Positions 33,930 through 44,837 of a DNA stretch of 64,000 nt are shown one piece after another. Both the position numbers and the translations under genes were made by a program. This stretch comes from Solen grandis (Eukaryota > Mollusca > Bivalvia > Adapedonta > Solenidae). Below the pieces are notes generated by a model. It was not told where the DNA came from, did no database searches, and saw only the letters and a list, made by a program, of their open reading frames with translations. The stretch's first letter is position 1. Each line of letters begins with the position of its first letter. The stretch covers positions 34,485,874 through 34,549,873 of the forward strand of contig CM037787.1 of the NCBI GenBank assembly GCA_021229015.1. Reading direction: 5' to 3'.

Positions 33930-34595
33930 CCATACCTAGATTAATCGGTCAACCTGACATGGAATAACCTGTGAAACTGGAATAACCAGGTCAACCGGAC
34001 CTGGAATAACCGGATCATCCGCTCAATGACCGGATCAATCGCTCCATGAATAACCAAGTCAATCGGACCTGGAATAGCCGGCGCAACTTGAATACCAAAG
34101 TCAACTGGACATGGACTAATGGGCCAACCAGAACTGAAACAGCCGAGACAACCGGTCCATGAATAAACAGGTCAACCGGATCTGGAATAGCCGGGTCAAC
34201 CGGTCTTTGAATAAACAGTACAATTGTATAACCGGACCTGGCAAAACGGGTCATCCGGACGTGAAATAACCGGGTCTACAGATTCTTGAATAAAAAGATC
34301 AACCAGACCTCAAATATTGGGTCACCGGGACCTGGAATAATCGGGCCATCCGGACCTGGAATAACCGGTGCAATTGGAATAACAAGGTCAATCGGTCCTT
34401 GAATAACGGGTCGCCCGGACCTGGAATAAGCACGTAAACTGGATATGGAATAATGGGTTACCCGGACCTGGAACAGCCGGGTCAACCGTTTCTTGAAGAA
34501 ACAGGGCAACAGGACCTAGAATAACAGGTCCAACCGTAATAACCATGTCAAGCAGACCTGGAATAACGGGTAATCCGGACCTGCAATAAGCTTTA
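33930..34595. repeat. Degenerate minisatellite (GGACCTGGAATAACCGG-type)
   Basis: About seventeen or more imperfect units of roughly 35-42 bp sharing CCGGACCTGGAATAACCGGG and AATAACCAGGTCAACCGG. Many units alternate a 'GACCTGGAATA' half with a 'GGTCCATGAATAA' half, so the basic period may be a half-unit. The two minus-strand open frames here are products of the repeat. Confidence 0.85.
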
Positions 34596-34624
34596 AAAGT
34601 TGATCTTTTTAACGACTGTTGTGG

Positions 34625-34682
34625 GTCGCCAACTGGGGATCGAACCCGCGACCTTATGCGTCCGATGCAGTTGCATTACTTT
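34625..34682 (-). repeat. tRNA-like SINE head remnant
   Basis: Reverse complement contains GTCGCGGGTTCGATCCCCAG (B box) after GCATCGGACGCATAAG. No body found. Confidence 0.45.
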
Positions 34683-35087
34683 TTTATCCTTCTTAGCTTT
34701 AGATTAGATAATAAAACTGCGTATCTGTGAAAAAATAGACCCTTCTCGTTGTTATTAAAATTCTATAAATAAACGATAGTCGTATTTATTCTTATGTTTA
34801 CATTACATCTGTTTCGACAGGTGACAAAAAAGCATTATCCTGATAGCGAGTAAACAGGCTTCAAATACTTTCGTATATATGTATATATATGATAAGAACC
34901 AAGTAGATACCATGTATTATTTTGACATGTCTTAATTTCATAATGTTTAACTATTTATTTGTTATACGGCGTATCAGAAGTTCATAATAGAGATTTAGTC
35001 CTGCATTTTTATATGAGAGGTTTATTAAAATATCGACATTTTATTTAAAAGATTGCGTGCGTTCAAGTCCTTTCTAACAAACGTAAA

Positions 35088-35357
35088 ATGCATGACTTAG
35101 TTCATCATCAACGATCGATGAAGCTCCAGACACAATATTTTGGATTCCCTCTTCACTCTGACTATCCTGTAATATTGGATCTAACATGTTTAAAGTCGGT
35201 TCCCCAACGATTAAATTGGAACAAAATCGATGCTTTAATTCTAACTAAAACATCATTTATCGCACATTTCCATTCGGATATATCGGGCGTTATCGGTGAT
35301 GCTGGGAAGTTATGCGTCCCTCTCACGCTTAAACAATATAGCTGCCTAATCCATTGA
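35088..35357 (+). mobile_element. Possible LINE endonuclease-to-linker fragment
   Basis: An 89-codon open frame contains HSDYPVILDL, reminiscent of the C-terminal 'SDHxPV' motif of APE-type LINE endonucleases, then RLNWNKID as in the LINE linker. The rest is not recognisable. Weak; it could be a chance frame. Confidence 0.3.
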
Positions 35358-35743
35358 ACTGAATCTTGTTGTCATGTCAATGTATTGTATGCAGGATATT
35401 GTTATGAAAGTCGTTTTTTTTATTTCGTTGGAGAAATTAGAGCATATAATCCATGCTTTTTAATACAAAGAAATGATGATACATGTGCATAAATATCATT
35501 TATGAACATAACAACTGTGTCTAAACTGTATGTTACATTAAGTTTTATACTACATCAATTTAATTTAAAGAATAATGATGATTTCATATTTTTATGAGCA
35601 TTCAATTCTAAGGTAACTAAGCTAATACTATTTAAAATTGACCATAACTCCGAGAAAAAAAATAAAAGAAAGGTGAATATGGAGTATAAGTATATTTCAG
35701 ATAGTTGTTATCTCAACAAAGATTTGTGCGTAACCCTGTTTCT

Positions 35744-35979
35744 TTAAACCTTTCCCTCATATAGACTCATTTTGACGCCCTCAATAGGTATCACATAAAG
35801 CTTGATCTGTAGAAAACCAGTTAAACCTTACCAAATTTACAAAATCCTCATTTCCAGACCACTGAGGAGCAGCGGACAGCATAAAACCTGATCAGCCTGT
35901 GAGTTACTCGCAGGCTGATCTGGTTTTATGCTGTTCGCATAGGTCTTTCCATGGTGTCCTATATGCGGGAAAGGGTTAA
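35744..35979 (-). mobile_element. TTAA-bounded MITE, copy 2
   Basis: Reverse orientation. Starts TTAAACCTTTCCCTCATATAG and ends GGAAAGGGTTAA; keeps the central palindrome (TGAGTTACTCGCAGGCTGATC). Sits in an intron of the TMEM179-like gene. Confidence 0.85.
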
Positions 35980-36799
35980 GTTAAGGCATTATCTACCAAT
36001 GAAAATCGTTCGAATATTTATCTGGTCCAATCTTGCTTCATCATCTATAAATAGATCTATAGAGTGGTTATGCAGCTACGCTGAAAGAAAGTAAATGCTT
36101 GAGTTCAGGGCAGACAGTGGATATACAATATTGCATCATCTACACCATTCGCGGTGCCGTCCTTTAGAATTCTATCCAGGCCTCTATGAGACATACGTAA
36201 TGTAAACAATATATTTCGTCTGCGGCCTATTGCCTTGTGGGATGGGATACTATTATATGAGCATCCACTTAATTTTATCAAGTGATGTATAGCATCGAAC
36301 ACGTTTCTATAGCTTATGAGGTTTCTGATTAAAGTGATATATATATATATAAATGTAATTATAGTTTCACGACGATACCACGTTATCTTCAACGTTTGCA
36401 AGTATATATGCTATTGATTGTTTAAGTGGTTTATCAAAAGTCTATATTGTTTATCTATATTTAATTGGGTACTTAATTTTTCTTCAGATGGTTTACTCAG
36501 AATCCCCAAGTTTTGCACATGTTTCCGGTATCGCTTTTTCATTTTTAATTTGTTATTATTTTATCTTTACAGATACAAATTTTCAGAAAAAATTAGAGCT
36601 GCAACTTATGGTTCTTTACACCACTACATCCTACATTGTCTTCATTCTAAGGTTTAAACTTTGTATTTTACATCGAATATGAAATAAATTATCACAATTT
36701 ATATTAATTACACTCGATGACTCTGGCGGCAATGTATGTGGTCATTATTAAGGAAGGAAGAAAAGATAACCCATGTGTCTGGACGGGCGTCCACTGTAC
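35980..36799. other. Intron, no exon seen
   Basis: AT-rich; short open frames without recognisable pattern. Confidence 0.35.
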
Positions 36800-36882
36800 T
36801 CTCTCACGCACGTGACCAGGTATCGAACCCAGGACAAATTGGTAAGAAGCGAGGGGCTGTCCCACTACGCTGTCCAGGCACA
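36800..36882 (-). repeat. tRNA-like SINE head (family C)
   Basis: Reverse complement: GCCTGGACAGCGTAGTGGGA (A box region) and CTGGGTTCGATACCTGGTCAC (B box). Similar to 25385-25470 and likewise followed by a SINE-A end. Confidence 0.6.
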
Positions 36883-36883
36883 T

Positions 36884-37176
36884 TTTGTTTGTTTGTTGGG
36901 TTTAACGTCCCACAGAAAGTATTTCAGTCATTTGGAGGCTAGGTCTACTTGAGACAGATATAGTGTCGACACACTGCAGTATCACGCCGTAGACATAATG
37001 TGGCATGACACCAAACCCATTCACATTATCCTGAAACTGGTCCTACGAGCGCCAATCAAGCGAGATATACCAGTACCATTTTTACTTTCAAATTGGTATT
37101 CGCGGCCAGTGACCGAACCAACGACCTCCCGTTCCCGAGGCGGACGCTCTAATCACTCGGCTACATGGGACGGGCC
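36884..37176 (-). repeat. SINE-A, near full length
   Basis: TTTGTTGGGTTTAACGTCCC through the body to GGCGGACGCTCTAATCACTC, the inverted A box of the head. Confidence 0.9.
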
Positions 37177-37313
37177 AGACATACAATGTCTTTATGTACA
37201 GTTAGTGTACGACGAGATGGGAGGTGACAGGACGAGCGTGATTCCTATATAACTCCCTGTTCTTTGAAGCGCAGGTACGATAAATGTTCGATATATTGTA
37301 TTAAGCTGACTGC

Positions 37314-37541
37314 TTAACCCTTTCCCTCATATAGACTCATTTTGACGCACTCAATAGGTACCACATAAAGCCTAATCTGCACAAAACCACAGTTAAACCT
37401 TACCAAATTTAATTATAAAGTCCTCATTTCCAGACCACTGAGGAGCAGCGAACAGCATAAAGCCTGATCAGCCTGCGAGTTACTCGCAGGCTGATCTGGT
37501 TTTATGTTGTTCGCATAGGTCTTTTCATGGGAAAGGGTTAA
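37314..37541 (-). mobile_element. TTAA-bounded MITE, copy 3
   Basis: Reverse orientation, TTAACCCTTTCCCTCATATAG to GGGAAAGGGTTAA. A few bases near the right end are lost compared with copies 4 and 6. Palindrome intact. Confidence 0.88.
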
Positions 37542-38137
37542 AGTGGGCTGGCAGCTTAGGACAACTGACCGGTATAAAATGTTAACCTTTGTTAGCAAAC
37601 AATTATTTTCAAAAGGTGGTTGACATTTGCCAGCAAACCATTTGGAAAAAGCACTTATTCGGACCCAGGTCATCTCGAAATTCTAGCGTTTTTTAATGTA
37701 TAAATAAACGGCCATAACTCCTAAACCCACCATAATTAAATTTGGCCGAGAAATAATGAACATAAACATTGCTGAAGATTGCGTTGGGGAAATGAAGTTA
37801 CTAGAGTATTAACAAATTAATCGTGGATAGACGGACAATTCGTTCACTATGAGCACTCCATCCTCGGGTGATCTGTCATTCAAATGGAGTTTTTACTTAA
37901 AAGCTAAATGAAAACGCATTATCGCAGTTAAAAAGGAATGTACACGATGCTAATGTATTTACTTGCTTCATGCCTGTGTTACTAGTCTCAATTATTTGCA
38001 CGCACTCTGTGAAAACGTTAAAATACTCTCGTCGAATTATAAAGAAGTCTTGAATAAACATGCAGCCAGATGAAAGATCAATGTGAACTTTGCATGACCA
38101 CCGTCACGTGCGCTTGTTTAGACACTTTCCAAAGTAC

Positions 38138-38218
38138 CACGTTATGGCGCCCTGGAGGTAAATGTAAGAACAAATACTTCTGTAAAAACCAACAGACTCA
38201 GCGTGCGTGTTACAAAGT
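38138..38218 (-). CDS. TMEM179-like protein, penultimate exon
   Basis: 81 bp between an AATTTCAG acceptor and a GTACTT donor. It encodes LCNTHAESVGFYRSICSY then IYLQGAIT. The Cys, the FY pair and the Q before a small-residue turn leading to the final helix match the loop-to-helix segment of TMEM179 ('SC...FY...AQ.GL..SW'). Phases 2 in and 2 out fit the neighbouring exons exactly. Short, and the donor is not a strong consensus, so moderate to low certainty. Confidence 0.5.
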
Positions 38219-38529
38219 CTGAAATTGGCCATCATATCGACTTTGGGAGAAAGAATTAGGATGGAATTTCTGACGTTAATTCTACAAAGCACACTTTGGT
38301 AATACATTGTACTTGAATTTTGCGTGTTGCACTCTTCCTATTTTACGAAAAATTCCAGGACGTGACTTAGTTGACATACATATATTATTACCTAAACAAC
38401 AAACAACATTTACTTAAAAGAAATGACACTCAAATTCTAAAACTTAGAGAGCGGGTAGGTAGTCGCGGGTTCGTTCATCGGTCGCTAGTGAAAATGGTTC
38501 CGGTGAAGCAGCTGTGAAAAAGTGGTGTA

Positions 38530-38800
38530 ACATAATCGACCAGGCCAGGATCGAACCCGGTTCGCCGGCCTGCAAGTCCAATGCTCTAACCACTGAGCTA
38601 AAGAGTCGACTCCCTGACGCATATGTCAGAGACTGTTTTTATACCTGTGCCGATGCGTTACTTTCCCCTCCGAGAAGTCTCGACCCGGGGTAAGTAACTC
38701 CGGTCTGGCAGTTGACATTATCCCACCGCTGCCACCAATGTGACAAACTCGACCCGGCCCAGGATCGAACCCGGTCCGCCCTCGCGCAAGTCCCAGAGCT
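38530..38800 (-). repeat. Two tandem tRNA-like SINE heads
   Basis: At 38539-38608 the reverse complement reads TTTAGCTCAGTGGTTAGAGC then CGGGTTCGATCCTGG; a second decayed copy of the B-box half lies at 38745-38800 (ACCGGGTTCGATCCTGGGCC). The first keeps an anticodon-like TTGCAGG, but its ends do not pair, so it is not called a tRNA gene. Confidence 0.55.
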
Positions 38801-38920
38801 AGTGCCAAAATGGTGTATCTAGATGTGGTATTAGGCCACGGAATGGTATATAATTATATATATCGGAGTGTTCTAAAAAATTGCTATCATAATGAGGTGG
38901 CAATCTAATTCACCCACTAC

Positions 38921-38972
38921 CAAAATAACTGAAATATTGTCAATGGAACGTTCAACCAACAAAACAAACAAA
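38921..38972 (+). repeat. SINE-A 3' end
   Basis: ACTGAAATATTGTCAATGGAACG then AACCAACAAAACAAAC, plus orientation, facing the reverse-oriented copy that follows. Confidence 0.65.
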
Positions 38973-38990
38973 TCAGACTTGTGAGGAGTT

Positions 38991-39258
38991 GTTTGTTTGC
39001 TTGTTTGTTTGTTTGTTTAATGGGTTTAACGTCCTACCGACAGTATTTCAGTCCTTTGGAGACGATGTTTACTTAAGATAGATATAGTGCTGCCACACAG
39101 TAGTATCAAGTCGTATACCTGTGGCATGATACCACACCCAGTCACATTATTCCTGACACCGGGCCAAGCAGTCCCGGAACTACCCTTATATGCTGAACGC
39201 CTAGCAAGAGAGCTATACCAGTACAATTTCTATACGATTTTGGTATGTTGTGGCCGGG
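38991..39258 (-). repeat. SINE-A
   Basis: A run of GTTT units, then GGGTTTAACGTCCTACCGAC through GGTATGTTGTGGCCGGG; the head is truncated. Confidence 0.88.
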
Positions 39259-39585
39259 AGAACATGTTTCAAAGGAGATTTAAATTATTCAGTTTATGTG
39301 AGTGTAATATTTACGTGTGTAACCATTAAACGTCACTGTCATATGTCCACTAGTGTTGCCTGGGGAAATAGAATGTGCCCAGGTTGTCTTCTTACTCGTC
39401 AAACCCGAAGAGAATAGTGTGTTGAAAAGATTGATTTGCATGTTTAAATGTTTATATTAGGACACAGTGCGTTTTAACATGCCTTAACCATGGCATTTTA
39501 AGAACTTTGGATGAAAAAAGAAGCAGTCAAAGTTTTATCATATTTTTACTGAGAAGAAGTCTTTAAAACATATCTTTCACTACAA

Positions 39586-39612
39586 TCCACACACACACAC
39601 ACACACACGCCC
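39586..39612. repeat. (CA)n microsatellite
   Basis: About eleven CA units, then CGCCCGCGCGCG. Confidence 0.85.
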
Positions 39613-39829
39613 GCGCGCGATTGTGTGGCATAGACTACGAGAGGATCGACAATACTCGTCATAACTCGATGTTTTAGATTACTGGGGACATTTCTAGTGA
39701 ATGTGCGAAATCTTACACCAGCATGTAGATTAGAGGATTAATACTCACAAAAATCATAAATTACAAGAGTCAAGTAAGTAATTAAGCGAAAGGTACATAA
39801 GTAACAGAAAAGTACGTAAGTAAGCGTAC

Positions 39830-39985
39830 GTTTTACCGATTTTCCCGCGGAAAATGTTGACGCTGCTTACGAGACGTCTGCACATGACGTCAATTCCGGC
39901 GCTGAGGATGCTGCCGGATATAAACACACTGATGAAGACGAGCAGGTTCATGATGAAGGCTGGCAACAGAAGGGAAAACTGGCGG
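39830..39985 (-). CDS. TMEM179-like protein, internal exon (third membrane helix)
   Basis: Starts after a TTTTCAG acceptor with one base completing a codon. It encodes RQFSLLLPAFIMNLLVFISV and on to SGSILSAGIDVMC, a long hydrophobic helix ending in a small-residue/Cys motif like TMEM179's 'FLVFIASTIVSVGFTMWC'. Three donors are possible: GTAAGC (exon end at 39871), GTAAAA (39837) and GTACGC (39830). Only the last gives phase 2, as the exon at 38138-38218 needs, so it is chosen here. The first exons of the gene should lie upstream (higher coordinates) but are not found before the gap at 44173. Confidence 0.55.
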
Positions 39986-40979
39986 CTGAAAATAAAGCAT
40001 ACACACGTTTACACAGTGCGATTAACGTGGGCATGCAAATGAATCATTAAAACAATTAAGGCTCTAATTAAACTAACAACATTTAGCGCTAAGCAATATT
40101 TACATTTTTAAATTAGGTAGATTGACTAGATTCACATTCATTTGGGTAGATTCACATTCAATTATTCCTGTTCTACAAATTATCCATCCAAGTAGCCTCG
40201 GCATACATAATTGCCCAAATAACACACACAATGTGCTATTAACAAGAGCGCCGCATATGCCGACGCTCCTCTTAGATATAGTAGATGAAAATAGACATAA
40301 GAGTTACGGCCCTTGATGCGAATTGTAGCTCTTGTGATAGTGAACAAGTATGTGAAGTTTGATGACAGAGGTTTACATAGTTAAGATGTGATGAACAAGG
40401 TAAGAGTTTTTCAAGACGACGCAAACGACAATGTCGACACCAGAGTGATGACAATACCTCATTTTTTATTAAACAGGCGTGCTTAAAAAAGCAATATTTC
40501 GGTATTTTAAGAATGAAAAAAAGATAATAAAATTCTCCCAACGTATTATTCTCCCTAAGTACTTAGTGCTTTGCATTGTTGGTATATTTAGACCGATGTC
40601 CATGTCATTGTTAGTACGTCTGCAGTACACAAGGATTTATTATAATTTTGGATTTGACCTTGTGAATGACTTAGCTATTCAATAAGTTACAATTACCATC
40701 TTTCACCACCAGACATTCTATTTGTACATTTTCCGTTTTCTTGCCAAAGCTAGGGGATCATGACTTTAGCATCGATTACCTACGGCGGGTTAGAATAGTT
40801 TCAAAATTTGGCTGTGCATCTCAGCTCTGATATTGTCTAGAGAGAAGCACCATTGAAACATACCAGAAGTTCCCTAAATATTCGAGACTGGATGCAATTC
40901 ATGAGATATAACGTGTCATAGTGTCTGACCGATTGTTAAATCAAAGAAATCTTTTTTTAATCAACTGCTTGTATAGCTC
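39986..40979. other. Upstream intron of the TMEM179-like gene
   Basis: No exon or known repeat recognised. Confidence 0.35.
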
Positions 40980-41732
40980 AAAGGGTTATTTCACAAAGGA
41001 TTATTTTCAAGTCGGACCGATCTGAACCAGATTGTCCCCGATGAATCAATGTTTTTGATCGGCCCCGATTATCGACTTAACCCTTTCCCTGATAGAGGAA
41101 ACCATGAAAAGACCTATGCGAACAGCATAAAACCAGATCAGCCTGCGAGTAACTCGCAGGCTGATCAGGTTTTATGCTGTTCGCTGCTCCTCAGTTGTCT
41201 GGAAATGAGGATTTTGTAATTAAATTTGGTAAGGTTTAACTGTGGTCTTCTGCAGATCAGGCTTCATGTGGTACCTACTGAGTGCGTCAAAATGAGTCTA
41301 TATGAGGGAAAGGGTTAAATCGTATCAAATCGTCCCTTTTTGACGAGACTGAATGGACCATGGATAGGACTCGATCGGGTCGAAAACTGGATACATTTCC
41401 GGGGCGCAAGTATGCGAAAGTACCCGCGGATATACACGATCCTCGGTAGAGAGCGGCAGTGGCTATACGAAAGGCGAGACATGGGGGCATTCTAGGGACC
41501 CTGGGACAATCAAACCGACCACGGGCTGACGGTTTTTGATCGGCTTCTGATTTTCAACATGTTTAATAACAGTAGCTGATCACTTTTTCGGTACCTGACC
41601 CTCGAAGGACTTAGGCGATCGCGCCAGGTCATCCTCCTAAAATACAGGATAGGGCTCGCATGCGACCGATCGAAAAAAAGAAGGATCGGGTACTATCGGG
41701 ACCAAAACATTCCTTTGTGAAATGGTCCCTTT
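40980..41732. mobile_element. Non-autonomous DNA transposon with about 28 bp TIRs, host of a nested MITE
   Basis: Ends AAAGGGTTATTTCACAAAGG (40980 on) and CCTTTGTGAAATGGTCCCTTT (to 41732) are inverted repeats. The interior is rich in GATCGG and CCGATC words, so the whole may be self-complementary. No coding capacity. The TTAA-bounded MITE at 41077-41318 lies inside it. Superfamily not identified; no clear target duplication. Confidence 0.65.
41077..41318 (+). mobile_element. TTAA-bounded MITE, copy 4 (nested)
   Basis: 242 bp, TTAACCCTTTCCCTGATAG to GAGGGAAAGGGTTAA, with an intact palindrome (GCCTGCGAGTAACTCGCAGGC). Nearly identical to copies 1 and 6. Confidence 0.9.
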
Positions 41733-41760
41733 ATGTCAATTTTAGACATGACTTGACTAT

Positions 41761-42002
41761 TTGAGTTTACCGTCACTTTGACAGTATTTCAGTCATATAG
41801 CGACGTCCAGCTAATTACAGGTGCAGGAAGACCCCGAATGCACGGAGGCATCCGGGTAGAACCACCGACCTACAGCAAGCCAGCTGGAAGGCTTCCTCAC
41901 ATGAAAATCCGAATGACCCAGCCGGGATTCGAACCCACGCGGTGAGGGGCTGAGTGAGTGTTAAAGTCAGCGACTTTACCCTCTCGGCCACGGAGGTCCC
42001 CT
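41761..42002 (-). repeat. SINE-B, full length with head
   Basis: GAGTTTACCGTCACTTTGAC through GGCTTCCTCACATGAAAATC to the inverted head: GGGATTCGAACCCACGCGG (B box) and CTCTCGGCCACGGAGG (A box). Confidence 0.92.
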
Positions 42003-42179
42003 GTCCATTTTAGAGTATCTCGTGAAAAGTGAATATATGAAAAATAATCGCGATTAGGTTTTACGATATAATATAGATATAAAAAATACCAGAGAGAACG
42101 GGATGTTACGAAAGACTAAACATAGAATATATCTTGCGTAAGTTTACTTTTTACGTGTTTGACTTAGGAAATGGGGATG

Positions 42180-42404
42180 GACCACACTGCAGTATCACGA
42201 CGTAGACAAGTGGCATGATACCAAATCCAGTCACACCATCCTGACACCGGGCTAACTTGTCCTGGAACAACTCTCATATGCTGAGCATCAAACAAGGGAG
42301 CTATACCAGTAACGTTTTTACTACTTTGGTATGTCGCGGCCGGGGATCGGACCCACAACCTTTCGCTCCTGAGGCGGTCGTTCTAACAAGTCGGATATCG
42401 GGGA
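42180..42404 (-). repeat. SINE-A
   Basis: CACTGCAGTATCACGACGTAG to TGTCGCGGCCGGGGATCGG and the inverted A box (GGCGGTCGTTCTAACAAGTC). The 3' end with GACGTTAAACC is missing. Confidence 0.88.
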
Positions 42405-43094
42405 CAGTGCGTGCATTTGAATAAATAAACTAAGGTACTAACTCGCTTTATACCTCCTAGTATACATTCTTTCAACAGTCACGCATGTATATGTATACAA
42501 ACTACGCAGCTAGAAACCTTCATGTCTTCATTTTCAAGGTTTAGAGAGTTTTATCATAGAAATTACAAATCGGGTGTGTGTGTGTGTGGGGGGGGGGGGA
42601 TAATTTACTGCCTTCCCCCTAGCGAAAAACTGACATTTGTTCCCAAAATAAGATATTTACTGTTAATTCAAAACAATATTTTTATCTTAATTATAATTTC
42701 CCACTTTCTGATTTATAGGGCTAACTTTCCAAATAAAAAAAAAAACACAGGTGGTAAAAGAAATCATATCACACACCCACATAAAACATGTTTAAATTCT
42801 AAACTTAAACAAGGCCATGTGATATCTCCAAATTGACATTTTATTACCTACTCAGTGACGGTGTGTTTAAAGAGGCATATCATTATTATCAAAAGTGGAC
42901 CAGGTCATGAGATGACAACATGACTTTTATTGTCTTAAATACGACAGTGTGAATGACTTGTGTGTCTGTACTTATTGTATAAACGTATCTTATTTCATAT
43001 GTATACAGGCCACAAGTTCCGACAACTTTGAATTGACATTCCGCTAAACTATGATTACACTTTTGACTAACTTTACAATAAATTGGTTACATTA

Positions 43095-43129
<35 letters not shown>

Positions 43130-43845
43130 TGTCATACTATAGGTACAATTTACAAATAAAGACTTATGTTACATTAGTTTGATTATACATTTACGATGAT
43201 TTTAGAGAGATGTTAAAGGTATATATTACAAATACATGAGTACATGTATATACCTGTGTTAAAAGACTTTGATAAGTCAAGAGAGAGAGAGAGGGGGGGG
43301 GGTCATACTATTGGTACATTTTACAATTAAAGATTTATGTAGCATTAGTTTGATAATAAATTTAAGACGTACTGTTAGAGATACTACGGTATATTTTACA
43401 AATATAGACCGGTGTTTGAACATTTAGATAATTTTAGAGAGGGAGAGTGATTATCAGAGGAATATTTTTAACAAATTCCACGAAATTTAATGTCAACTTA
43501 AATGAATGATTTTACAGTAAAGTAACGATTTTCGAATCACATACTTTTAATTTTAAAGTTTATCGTGTGTTTCTATCAGACACGAAGCTATAAATCCACA
43601 TTGATACATGACATGAATATTCAGTAGGCATGGCATAGCCGCAAATCTGATTTAGATCATCACCGACATATCGGTGTGATAGCGGGTGTCGGAAATCTGA
43701 CATTTTGACGGTCAGATAACTGGAATCATGCACAAATGAAAATGTCGTTGATGTCCAGATACAAGTTTTACCATTCTAGTATCGCTGACGATGCACACAT
43801 CGTCGGACGCCAACATTACGGTTTTCTCAATTCATTCGGCCTATA
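42405..43845. other. Low-complexity AT-rich sequence with several GA and TG/G runs
   Basis: (TG)n-G10 at 42571-42599, (GA)n at 43097-43128, and a short GA-G9 run at 43281-43301. After each of the last two GA tracts the text resembles itself (GTCATACTAT.GGTACA.TTTACAA.TAAAGA), so a unit of about 190 bp seems duplicated here (about 43090-43260 and 43270-43420). Confidence 0.5.
43097..43128. repeat. (GA)n microsatellite
   Basis: About fifteen GA units. Confidence 0.88.
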
Positions 43846-44065
43846 TTCCGGATGCTGTGGGTTCGATCCCCGGTCGTAACATTTCAAAGTCGTTAAAATG
43901 GTACATGTATTGGTATGTCTCCATTGTGTACAGTACATTAGGGTACTTCCAGGACTGGTTGGCACGGAGTCGGGATATTGTGACTGAGTGTGGTAACATG
44001 TCATATGTCTGTGGCGTGATACCGCTCAAAGGCAGCATTATATCTGTTTCTGTGGAAAAAATCAC
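43846..44065 (+). repeat. SINE-A, partial
   Basis: GTGGGTTCGATCCCCGGTCG (B box), then a diverged body (GGTACTTCCAGGACTGGTTGG, GTGGCGTGATACCGC). The 3' end is lost. Confidence 0.75.
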
Positions 44066-44172
44066 CATGCTACTAACATACTCAAAGGGCGACTTTAAAT
44101 TCGCTTGCGATAACTAATGACCTAATGACCTTTCCCGGAGATAACCAAGGTTTCCTAATGTTTCATTAGGGG

Positions 44173-44272
44173 NNNNNNNNNNNNNNNNNNNNNNNNNNNN
44201 NNNNNNNNNNNNNNNNNNNNNNNNNNNNNNNNNNNNNNNNNNNNNNNNNNNNNNNNNNNNNNNNNNNNNNNN
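44173..44272. other. Assembly gap, exactly 100 N
   Basis: A run of exactly 100 N, the conventional length for a gap of unknown size. It separates GNB5 exon 5 from the TMEM179-like exons. Confidence 0.98.
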
Positions 44273-44295
44273 ACTACACTGACTGAATAAACAAT

Positions 44296-44490
44296 TTAAC
44301 CCTTTCCCTCATAGAGGAAACCATGAAAAGACCTATGCGAACAACATAAAACCAGATCAGCCTGCGAGTAACTCACAGGCTGATCAGGTTTTATGCTGTT
44401 CGCTGCTCCTCTGTGGTCTGGAAATGAGGATTTTGTAATTAAAACTTGGTAAGGTTTAACTGTGGTTTTCTGGAGATCAGTCTGTTGGCG
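44296..44490 (+). mobile_element. TTAA-bounded MITE, copy 5, 3' truncated
   Basis: Starts TTAACCCTTTCCCTCATAG; the palindrome is present with one mismatch; it stops after TGGTTTTCTGGAGATCAG, lacking the right TIR. Confidence 0.85.
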
Positions 44491-44707
44491 AAAATCATTT
44501 ACCCTATCATTTTACATTGCACAGTTTCAGGAAAGTATTGACAACAACAAATTTAAACATAACTATATGCCCTTCTCCAATTTAAAGGCATACCATTGTA
44601 TGTAAATAGAGTTATTTAAAAAGATTCAGTTTTTAATGCAGGATATAGTCATTTCTTCCCTTAGCTTGAACAAAGAAGAAGCCAGAGTTGAAGAGGGCAT
44701 GGTTTAC

Positions 44708-44837
44708 CTGCTGGTCGGAGCATGTGAAGGTACAACAGGACAAGTAGCTGGTGTGCGTGGCAACCGCTTTCTTCTTGCTTGAGATGTCAGTTTCCTCCAG
44801 GCTCAGAGGATAGATTGTACACTTGTTGTCCAGTCCC
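44708..44837 (-). CDS. GNB5: GNB5 exon 5
   Basis: 130 bp between a TTGCAG acceptor and a GTAAAC donor. One base completes the Gly begun in exon 4, then GLDNKCTIYPLSLEE and on to KKKAVATHTSYLSCC and FTCSDQQ. It follows human Gbeta5 'GLDNKCSVYPL...[23 protein letters not shown]' closely. This is the end of WD repeat 2 and the start of WD repeat 3. The next exon should follow within the intron to the left, but only about 435 bp remain before the gap. Confidence 0.9.

Noticed and set aside
34015..34509. Two minus-strand frames rich in 'PVDPAIPDPVDL'-type repeats
   Set aside because: They are translations of the minisatellite; no other coding evidence.
38539..38608. tRNA-Cys-like gene (minus strand)
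   Set aside because: A and B boxes and a GCA anticodon-like triplet are present, but the acceptor stem does not pair and a second decayed copy lies beside it; read as a SINE head.
43791..44117. 108-codon plus-strand frame
   Set aside because: It runs through a SINE-A copy; shadow of the repeat.
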